Assembly (NCBI RefSeq): GCF_022201045.2 | Contig: NC_068558.1 | Location: 44,605,001 to 44,669,000 of the forward strand | From: Citrus sinensis | Lineage: Eukaryota > Streptophyta > Magnoliopsida > Sapindales > Rutaceae | DNA: 64,000 bases | Direction: 5' to 3' | Part shown: positions 49,904 through 59,737 of the stretch, one piece after another | How the letters are laid out: every line of letters starts with the position of its first letter | How positions within the stretch are numbered: position 1 is the first letter of the stretch | Translations under genes and position numbers: made by a program | The notes under the pieces: model-generated | What the model was told of the DNA's origin: nothing | Seen by the model: the letters and a program-made list of their open reading frames with translations, nothing else | The model's database searches: none

Positions 49904-50746
49904 ATGAGCTCCGCAGGATCAACGAAGGGCGGCAGAGGCAAGCCCAAGTCGACCAAATCAATTTCCAGATCTCACAAGGCTGGCCTTCAGTTCCCCGTCG
50001 GCCGTATTGCTCGCTTCCTCAAAGCCGGAAAGTACGCCGATCGCGTGGGTGCCGGCGCCCCCGTCTACCTATCGGCTGTTCTTGAATACCTTGCTGCTGA
50101 GGTCATTTTGTCTATCATTTCATTTGATTCAATCTCTGTTTGGTCGATTCTTCTGCTGACAAGAAATGTTGAATATCATTTTTCAATGTTAGGGTTTTAT
50201 TAACTTTTGCATTTGGGAAATTGATGGGACCAATTAACTAATTACGAGTGAAATATTGGATCTATATTTGTTTCTTTTTAAGTAGAGCATGGAGGAACAG
50301 CATTAAAGCTCTGTATTTTGGACATTTGATTTTACAATGTGATTCTCTACTCTGTCTTTTGGTGTCAATGGTATTTGTTGTTGTTTCAGAAACATTTTGG
50401 TTTTAGAGAAAATGTTAGAAAATGGAAGAGATTTTGAAATTTTTTTTAAAACTAATATATTTAGTACCCGTTTATATGTTTTGATTCTTTCTCATGTTGT
50501 TGTATGCATTAAATTAATATACAGGTTTTGGAGCTTGCTGGCAATGCTGCAAGGGATAACAAAAAGAACCGTATCGTTCCAAGGCACATTCAACTAGCTG
50601 TGAGGAATGATGAAGAATTAAGCAAGCTTTTGGGCACAGTTACTATTGCAAATGGAGGAGTTCTGCCAAACATTCATCAGAACCTGTTGCCAAGGAAAAT
50701 GGGCAAAGGAAGGGAGGATATTGGATCTGCTTCGCAAGAATTTTAG
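49904..50746 (+). CDS. H2A.X: Histone H2A.X (copy 2), two exons
   Basis: Exon 1 is 49904-50101 and exon 2 is 50525-50746, joined in phase 0 by a 423-bp GT-AG intron, giving 139 residues. Same fold and intron position as copy 1. The C-terminus ends SQEF with serine 136, the damage-dependent phosphorylation site of H2A.X. Wording such as [40 protein letters not shown] and [18 protein letters not shown] is closer to canonical plant H2A.X (Arabidopsis HTA3/HTA5) than copy 1 is. Copy 1 has the less usual [14 protein letters not shown] and KNDEEF. The two genes lie 2 kb apart on the same strand, so they arose by tandem duplication or are an old pair. Confidence 0.95.
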
Positions 50747-51516
50747 TGCTGAAACTTCTCTGCTTGTTGAATTTGAATACTTAAAAAAAAAAAATGCAGG
50801 ATTGATTGATTTACGCAATTTTTTTCTTTATTTGTGATCCTTTTATCTCCGTGTAAACTGGGATTTGGGTTCCGGCCGAATATAGTGAAACAATAATTTT
50901 TTGATGTCCCATCTCATTGTGTGGGGGTTTAAAGTTAGCAACAATGAAGTTGGTTTGCATTACTCACGTGTTTTGTGGTATTGGTTGTGTGCACCGTGGA
51001 ATGATTCCAAGTTTTGAACTGGGGAAAATGTTGATGATAACTTGCACTACTTCTGTTGGGCTGGTAGCTGGATATTTGAGTTAACACAGCTGCCTAGGGT
51101 TTATAAATGGTGCCCAGAGCCATTGGTGTCTCAAATTACTAAATGTTTTGATATTTGCAAAAAGTATACCTTGTCAGCTCTGGCATGGTTTTCTGGTAGC
51201 TGATTAGCAGGGTTACTGTTGGCACTCTCAAATTTCATCTGCTCCACCCAACTATAGGTGCTAATAGTGTTGGGAGGTTACTTAAAATTTGCCAGGCTTG
51301 CCTATCAACAGCTATGCCAGACTGCCACTTATCTAGACTTGCAACTCTCCCAGCAAGCGCAGGGAATGACTGAATGTGAGACTGCAGTGTCTTGCGATTC
51401 GGCCCGTTAATCACATTTGGGTCGGGTTTAGGAGGGAGGGTACTCTGTTTGGGCCTGTTATTTTTTATCGAATTAAGTTCTGGTTAATTATCTTATTATA
51501 CCAAATAAAACCACCT
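50747..51516. other. Spacer between H2A.X copy 2 and tRNA-Ala
   Basis: Includes the probable H2A.X 3' UTR (first 150-200 bp). No other gene seen. Confidence 0.4.
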
Positions 51517-51589
51517 GGGGATGTAGCTCAAATGGTAGAGCGCTCGCTTTGCATGCGAGAGGTACAGGGTTCGATCCCCTGCATCTCCA
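51517..51589 (+). tRNA. tRNA-Ala (anticodon UGC)
   Basis: A complete 73-nt cloverleaf without intron. The acceptor stem GGGGATG pairs with CATCTCC, and the D stem is GCTC/GAGC. The anticodon stem CTCGC/GCGAG holds the loop TTTGCAT with anticodon TGC at 51550-51552. The T stem CAGGG/CCCTG holds TTCGATC, and the discriminator base is A. The A box (TAGCTCAAATGG) and B box (GGTTCGATCCC) are intact. TTTT at 51592-51595 is the RNA polymerase III terminator. CCA is not encoded, as expected for a nuclear gene. It should be functional. Confidence 0.97.
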
Positions 51590-52419
51590 AATTTTGGATT
51601 ATTGCTTTTTACTTTGTTAAGACTTATTTGGTTCCCTTTGAAAAATTTCAGCTTCAAATGCTATTACATTTAGGCCGTCGAGCATTCACAATAGGTCTGT
51701 TTTGATGCACTTTTTTTGCTATCTCGTTATCATTTGAGCAATAAAAGCCAGTCTCTCTTGGTTGTTGTAATTTATACTCTATGGATAGTAGCCTAGTCCT
51801 GATGTTTTTTGAGTCATTTTTCAACTATCCTTGTGTATCAAGGGATTCTTTTCTTGTGAGTTCTTCGCTAATTCTTGCATTATTGCATTTTGATTTATAC
51901 TCTATGGATTTGTAGCCTGATTCTTTCCAGTCGGAGCAACTGATCAACCACATAAACCTCCTTCAAACTAGATTTCTTCAGGCATTTCAGTTAACTTATC
52001 AAGAAAATTGTCTTATCTTTTTTCTTTTATATTCTCAAAATTGATAGTGCCATGCCCGTCGTTGGAGGTTTCAGAGGGTGTGTTATTCACAATATTTTAT
52101 CTGATACAAAATTTACAATTTAAGTGTATTAAAATATGTTTTATGTTTTGCAGCAATATACTTATATGCCCGCAAAATTACTGAATGCTGCGACGTACGA
52201 AAACTTTGTTATTATAATTGAACTATCATTATTTGCTATAATTGAACAGTGATCTGTTGATGCCGTCTGGAGTATAAACAAGAGTTCCAAAGTTGCTCTG
52301 GGTGTGTTCATTTTTTATGATCTTCACTTTGATCAATTATTAGATAACTGATATGTGGGTCTGTTTCTGTAGCCATATTCGAAAATTGACTAGGATTCCA
52401 TCTGTCATTATAACTGCAG
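51590..52419. other. Spacer with possible upstream exons of the unidentified gene
   Basis: Some segments look exon-like next to fair splice signals. At about 51931-51990, after TTTCCAG, the frame reads SEQLINHINLLQTRFLQAF. A segment ending near 52301 before GTGTGT is in the right phase for the exon at 52420. None is strong enough to fix. Otherwise no feature. Confidence 0.25.
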
Positions 52420-53046
52420 CTTGATGCTCTTGGCAAAGCTGTTGAAGCTGAGTGGGATAATTGATAATACGATGAATTTGCCCTCAATAGTTGGACTTGG
52501 TATCAAGATCAGGTATTCCGGACTCAGCAATGAAACTGCATATGGCGACATGTTGTGTCTTGGGCCATTCCTGTTCATATGAGACTGAGGCTTCCTCCGC
52601 ATTTGCTCCTTCCACGACCCCTCTTTCTCTCTCTCTTGGATTCTCATATATGGTGACGTGAATTATATGATTCAGTTTTGTACTGCAGAGTTCCAACAGC
52701 CTACTCTGCAAAACTTTTGATTCTGGAGTGTCATGGCTGATTGCTGTCATCATCAGAGAGGTATGTCATTCATTTAAATTAGCTTCAAATGAATTATACA
52801 GAGGCACGGTTGAATCTGTTTAAAAGTTCTTCTCCAAATTGTTTGTTTGATCTTTTATTATTTAGTGAAATACATTAGAGAGTTCAGCTTTTATCATTTT
52901 AGACCAATATCTCGGTTCGCCCTCCCAGGAAAGTTTTCAGATGGGGAGTCCTGAAACAATATGCTGAACAAGATCGTAAAAAGCAGCCACAACAGATTTT
53001 TCTCAGTAATGAGATTTTTCGAGCTCTGGAGAAGCCAAGAAGATGA
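52420..53046 (+). CDS. Unidentified gene or gene remnant, three 3' exons
   Basis: Three segments are joined by GT-AG introns with fully compatible phases: 52420-52512, 52691-52760 and 52903-53046, ending in TGA at 53044. The joined frame is open throughout. Exon 1 reads LMLLAKLLKLSGIIDNTMNL and onward, exon 2 contains TFDSGVSWLIAVIIRE, and exon 3 contains PPRKVFRWGVLKQYAEQDRK and ends EIFRALEKPRR. The last exon is hydrophilic and basic. I recognise no family. The 5' part is not resolved: a start may lie upstream towards 51.9 kb, or the gene may be broken. The compatible phases and absence of stops argue against chance, but only moderately, because exons are short. Confidence 0.35.
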
Positions 53047-53251
53047 TGGGAGTTTACCCTGAAATTTAACGATCTATCTTATGATTCGAATTTTTGTCTG
53101 TCTTATAAGTTTACTGAAACCGAACTGTTAGAAATTCCTCTTAAAACTCCTTTTTCAATTGAAATTACCTACAAATTAATTCATTTGTTATTTTGAATGG
53201 GAATTTAATGAAATACTCAAATCAATTTTATTTTTTTTAACAAACTATTTA
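53047..53251. other. Spacer
   Basis: Possible 3' UTR of the unidentified exons. Nothing else seen. Confidence 0.3.
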
Positions 53252-53842
53252 GGGTCCATTTAGGATTATTTTTGGGAAGCTCAAAAGTGATTTTTAAAAA
53301 CTAAAAGCTAGTTTTAATATTTGTTAAATTTTTTCTAGAAATTACTTTTGGCAAAATCACCCAATTTTACAGTAAAATTTGAAAAGAATGAAAAGAGTAA
53401 CTCTCTAAAATTTGATTTTGAGAATCAATTTTATATACTATAAAAATCCAAAATTGTCCATATTAATTAGTAATAAAATCATCAACTTCAAAGAGATTAT
53501 TGCAATTATTGCTAATTATATTAAGAGAACAAAATAAAAATAAATTAATGATATAAATGTTTATTTTAGTTATCGATTATTATATATACACAATAAAAAC
53601 TAGTTCATATGCATGTTTAAAAATGTGTAAATATCATTATATCAAATTCAATTATTTACATACTTATAGTAGCTTAATAGTAAGATTTAACAAGTACATA
53701 TAATTGCTTTTAAAACAATTATTTAACTTATTATCAAAATAAATTTTACTAAATATTTAACTTATTATCTTAACAAATGATTGTTTCTACAGCAAAGTTA
53801 ACAATAATTATTTTAAGACCTATAAAATTACCAAACTGGGCC
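53252..53842. mobile_element. Tourist/PIF-Harbinger-like MITE (copy B) with TTA target duplication
   Basis: Starts GGGTCCATTTAGG and ends CCAAACTGGGCC, imperfect terminal inverted repeats. It is flanked by TTA on both sides (53249-53251 and 53843-53845), the 3-bp TWA target preference of PIF/Harbinger elements. The interior shares long stretches with 18170-18996. 591 bp, AT-rich, non-coding. Confidence 0.65.
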
Positions 53843-53845
53843 TTA

Positions 53846-55816
53846 TACTCCCATGAATTTTCAATTAAATACTTAAAAAAGTTTTTTTTTTTTAACAAAT
53901 TGACTTGTTCAAATAAGAAAAACTTGCATCAATATCTCAATTTCAATTCAAGCATGGCTTTGCTTCACACTCCATGTTATGAGAAATATTCAATTTTTTT
54001 TATAAAAAAATTTAAAATTTTAGAGTTGTGGAGATAGAAATTATGTAATAAAAAAATTAATTTAAGATTTGTTTGCATTTTATAAATAAAAACTTTAAAA
54101 GAAAATTTTTTTGAGTGAAAATTTATAGAAATTCGGTTAATTTTAATATATGGATTTGTTTTTCACCAATTAAAATGAGGTATTTTAATAATAAAGTTCA
54201 AACGAGTACTAGAAGGATTATCAAGAGCTGTTAGAAGCTATAATCCTAAGATTAAAGATGTGCATGTTCTATTGGGCCTGTTTTCTTAGAGCGGCACATC
54301 CATTTCTCTTAATCCGTATTTAAATGTTGTTGTTTGGTGAGTGCGTATGGGGCTACTAATTTATGGGCTCATTATTCTGTATTGAGTCCGGGTCTCAACT
54401 TCTGATTTACTCGGTTCCAATGAATTGATTAGGCGTTGGTCTGCTGTGTTCACTTTATTGGTTTTGAATGCCGAGTCAGCACAGCTGACGAAGCTTCTTA
54501 GAAACGGCCCCCAAATGGAGCACTTTGGAAGAAGAAAGCTAATCGACCTTTCTGTCAACAACGTAAACTAATCGCAATTCGCAAATGCGTGTCCCATCTG
54601 CGCTGTATTCGGATTATTGAATAGCATCAGCATAATAAGTGGGCGTCAGGCATTGGTGATTTCTTTTCCATTTTCAATCGTGAATGAGATGGGCAAGCTC
54701 AAATATTGTTTTAGTCCATAACACCTTCAGAATTCAAACATCCTCTAAAATTTTAAACACAAATAGTCAATTAAATACAATTGCTTATAAATTAATCACT
54801 CAGATTTATTATTTAAAAACAACTCTTATGTTAATCGCAATAAAGAAGGAAAAATTGTGCATGTTTATTCAGTAATGACATCTCTCAATAAAGGCGACTT
54901 TCCTATCTACGACTCGAATTGAAAAACAAACCCAATCAAATCACTTAAAGAGACTCCATTACCAATGGCGTCAATACTTTGTTGGTTGTCTCAATGCTAA
55001 ATATGTTAATTAGCATTGCCCCCATTCGAAATAAGGGAAATTAATAATTGAACGAAGAAAAAAATTAACTAACTTTATTAGAAACCCACGCCCGCGGCTG
55101 GGCCACGGACGATAATCTATTTGCCTCAACTTTACAAGTAACTCGCCCGTGCACTTCTTGACCTTTTTTGAGGATAGATTCCCATCGCCTACATTTAGAT
55201 ACCTAAACATCAACCCCAGTCGTAGCGAGAGCCGCATAACGAACAACAACATAGCCATCTACAGAAATATACTTGGTTAAAAAGAAAGTTTCAGCACGTG
55301 TAAAAACCTCAAAAATGATGAACCAAAGTTAAAAAAACAAAAAAAAACACCACCTTTTTATTTTATTATTTTTATTTTTCGCCTTTTATCGAAAATGCCC
55401 TTTGACACACGCAGCGGAAAAAAGAAGTAGCCGTGAGTGCCGCCGATCCAAAGAAGGCATCATTAGGTGCAGTGCAGTTTGACATTTATCTCATTCTACA
55501 GTTATATACTTATCAACTTCCCTGAATTGCCCTTCCCTCCCACCACTGCTACTGCAATAGCAATACCATTAACCATAGACCTTTCGAATTATCTGAATTT
55601 AAATTTAAAAATTTGATTGAATTTATAAATTAAAAGAATTTATAGGGGAAAAAAAAGGAAATATATATATCTTGAGGGTCCGGAGACTTTGTCCGGGCCC
55701 ACCACCAGCGCCGCCACCACTAGCATTAGTTCGTTGTCCGGGATTCCGATTTTTAGGGTTTAATTTTGAAGATCGTTGATTTGTTATATATATTTGAATT
55801 GAATTTCAGTGACTCC
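53846..55816. other. Intergenic DNA and BSL1 5' region
   Basis: AT-rich, with no gene recognised. A possible 5' UTR intron acceptor (GAATTTCAG) lies at about 55801-55809, eight bases before the BSL1 start codon. The BSL1 promoter would then lie farther upstream. Confidence 0.4.
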
Positions 55817-58800
55817 ATGAACGCGAAGCCGTGGCTTCACCCTGCTCCGTCTTATCGGACCTTGGAGACGTATTGGGACACGGATGAGGATGCGCCTGGT
55901 CCACGATGCGGTCACACTCTCACTGCCGTTGCCGCCACCAAGACCACCGGTCCTCGTCTCATCCTCTTTGGAGGTGCCACCGCTATTGAGGGCGGTGCCA
56001 CGTCATCTGCTCCCGGCATCAGTTACATTCCCTTAATTCTCTTTGTCTTTGATTTCAGTTGTACACACACACACACACCCCTACACCTGCACTCTCGTGT
56101 ATTCGTACTGAAAAAAGAACTTTGTTAATTTTTGTTTTAGGGCTGGCTGGAGTGACGAATTCAGTACATTTGTATGATGTTCTCACTAGAAAATGGACCA
56201 GGTTTGTGGGCATTTACTGCTCTAAGTTTGAATTTTTGGTATTCAGTTGCATTCTGATTTACATTTCAGCTGGTGTGTGCAGAATTAGACCTGCTGGTGA
56301 GCCACCATCTCCTAGGGCTGCACACGCAGCTGCTGCTGTTGGTACCATGGTGGTTTTTCAGGTAATCAATGGAAATTTTTGTTTGTGATAGTTGCAAGAT
56401 TGTTCTATGACGATGCTTTAAGATGGTTTTGTGGATGATTGGTGGTGTACATGGTTAGGGTGGCATAGGTCCTGCTGGGCATTCAACTGATGATCTTTAT
56501 GTGCTTGACTTGACCAATGACAAATTCAAGTGGCACAGGTGAGTTTTTTTGCAGTTATTTTCACTTTATTATGTTTTTGGGGTTCGTTAAATTGTGATCT
56601 GGTTGCTGATTTTTTTTTTTTAATTTTTTGGTTTATGTGAGTCTAGAGTGGTGGTACAAGGACAGGGTCCAGGGCCTCGCTATGGCCATGTAATGGATTT
56701 GGTCAGTCAGAGATATCTTGTCTCTGTCAGCGGCAATGATGGTAAGACATTTTGCCTGTCACTTTTTTTTTAAAAAATTTAATTGCTTTAGTTAATTTTA
56801 GTCGTCATGTTGCTTGAGGCTGTCATTAATAATGTGTTGTAAGGAGAAAATCTTGTGAAACTTTATTATTCCTAAAAGGTTTACCTCCTCCTCCTCCTCC
56901 TTCCTTTTTTTCTTTATTAGACAAGGCTGGTAGCATCCAGAGGTTTTATTGGGCATCTGTAGTAGTTTTCATTTGAGAATTTTGTAGAGTTAGGCAGTTA
57001 GCTTTGTTGGACTTAAGGGCAAAATTCTGTCCCGTATCTTTTCTGAGAATTTATTATGTATCGTTAAAGTGGGTGCCTCATTGTCTTATTCTTGTTGACC
57101 TCTGTATGTGCTTCTGACAAAGAATTGATGTAATCTAGCCTGAAATATTTTTGTTGATCAGTTGTCCCCATGGTTGTGCATTTGATAATTCGTTGACTAC
57201 AGGGAAAAGAGTACTGTCTGATGCTTGGGCTTTGGATACTGCTCAGAAACCATACGTATGGCAAAGGTTGAATCCAGAAGGTGATAGACCCTCTGCTAGA
57301 ATGTAAGTGTGAAAATAACATTCAAGAATTATGATTCCTTTAGATTTTCAACAATCTTCATTATAGATCTTACGACATTTCGTTGCAGGTATGCTACAGC
57401 TAGTGCTCGCTCAGATGGCATGTTCTTGCTTTGCGGTGGGAGGGATGCCTCTGGTGCGGTATGGTGGATTTATTTTCATGGACAAATAAAGCAGCCAATT
57501 GCTATTTCTGTGATTATCTCTGTTAGCCAGGGTTGCAGGAAAAAGAAAATAGGTTTTCCATTTTCACAAAGAAACTGAATAGTATGGCTCTATATATAGG
57601 GAAACACAATATTAAAAGTCCACTTATATCCTTCCTAAAATAACTCTAATTATGGCTCAAATTTTGTAATGAATCATGCTGGCCTCATTGAAAGAAAAAC
57701 ATAACATTTACATCCACAGAAAACATGTCTGTAGGTTGATACAATCAAATGAAACAGTGGTATTATATGGTTATCACCTGCATACTGATATCGAAGAGTC
57801 AGAATTCTAGCACGGATAGGCAATCTTTCTATCATGCATTGCAATTTTCATTACATTGAGATGCTTTCTTTTATGTTCATTAATTGTATATGTTCTTCCA
57901 CAGCCACTGGCAGATGCTTATGGGCTGCTCATGCACAGGAATGGTCAATGGGAGTGGACTTTAGCACCTGGTGTGGCTCCTTCACCAAGATATCAACATG
58001 CTGCAGTAAGTTAAGGATATACTAATCGTTAGTGACAAATTTAGGGTAAAATTCCTCATGCAGTGCAGTATTTTCTGGAAGCAGTCAATAAGTTTGCGAA
58101 GATAGTAGCTTTATTAGCATGTTTCTGTCATCATATTGATTTAGGTCTTCCTTTTGATCCTTTTTCTATCATTAAAACCTGATATTGCTTGTGATTAGGT
58201 TTTTGTTGGTGCACGATTGCATGTTACTGGAGGTGCTTTAAGAGGCGGACGTGCAATAGAAGGCGAAGCTGCTGTTGCTGGTAATCTCTTGCTTTTCCTC
58301 ATCTGTCATCATGGAATGTAACTGCAACATGATCTTTTTTCTCTTCTTTAAATGTTATATGTGTTTTGTTAGTGTTGGACACGGCTGCCGGAGTTTGGTT
58401 GGACAGAAATGGACTTGTGACTTCCTCACGTACAAGTAAGGGTCATGGCGAACATGATCCTTCTTTGGAACTTATGCGTCGGTGTCGTCATGCATCGGCA
58501 TCTATTGGTGTTCGCATATATATTTACGGTGGTCTCAAAGGAGGTAAAGGTCATAAAAACTATATTGGAAACTGAAAGGCTTAAAACATAATTTGAAATC
58601 TTAATTCACATGGACTGTGTACTGTACTTAGATTTTGTGGAGCAACAGCTGCTATTGCAATAATAAACATACTTATGTTAATTTTCAAGTAATTTCCACC
58701 AAAGTATAGATAGGTTTTATGCTTGAACTTTTGGTTATTGTTACCCCTCTTATTATGTAGCTTAAAGTTCAATATTTTCTCTCGAGTAAGTACTATATCT

Positions 58801-59706
58801 CTAGATATTTCTGAAAGAAATAGATGAATTAGTATAAACTTGATGCAGAAATTTTTTGGATCTTTGACTGCTGCGAATGTGACCTGTGAGTTCAGCATGC
58901 TTTGAATTGTCACACACACACATGTACATGCTCTTAGTTTTAATTTTTCACTTAAAATTATGTCAGTAATTCTTGTTCATTGATTTCATCGTATCCAACA
59001 GTAAGGAGAGTGGATGAGTTGGCAGTATTAAATACTACTTTATGAATTGAACCTTTATCATTAGATTGCATAACATCAATGGACGAGAATTTTTGTTACA
59101 ATTTTAATTAAAAAAATTTGAGTTAAAGATCCCTACACATGTACACATGTAATAAAAGTTTAAGTCAATGGAGGATTGTATCACTTTCTTTCAACATGGG
59201 AAGAGCCTTTCTGCTTTAAGATGGTGAAGTAAATTACAATTTTTTGATTCTGAATCATAAAAGGAAAGCAGAAATGTGTGCTTATCAGCATGGACTCTTT
59301 AGTGGTCTGAAGGAGCTTGAATGAGAAAAAGATTCACAAAATCTTGATCAAATTTCTTTTCATCACCAATATTGGCATATTGGAACTTCCATGATGAGTC
59401 TCTTTTGATTTTCTGTTCTATTGTGGTTACTTGGTCAGTCTTTAGTGCCATTTTATCAGTATTATCCTTTTATCTTGTTTCATGACGTAGTAGCAGCATT
59501 CTGTGCAGATATTCTGCTAGATGACTTTTTGGTTGCAGAAAATTCTCCATTTCAGTCTGACGTTAATTCTCCTCTATTAACATCTGAAAGAGCTCCAACC
59601 CATACGGGTTCCAAAGTCAATCAAACTAATTTAGGTTATGTGACTACACCAACTCCAGATGGACTGCATAGTCCTTCATTTGGGAGCCTGAGGTTTTATT
59701 TCATGA

Positions 59707-59737
<31 letters not shown>

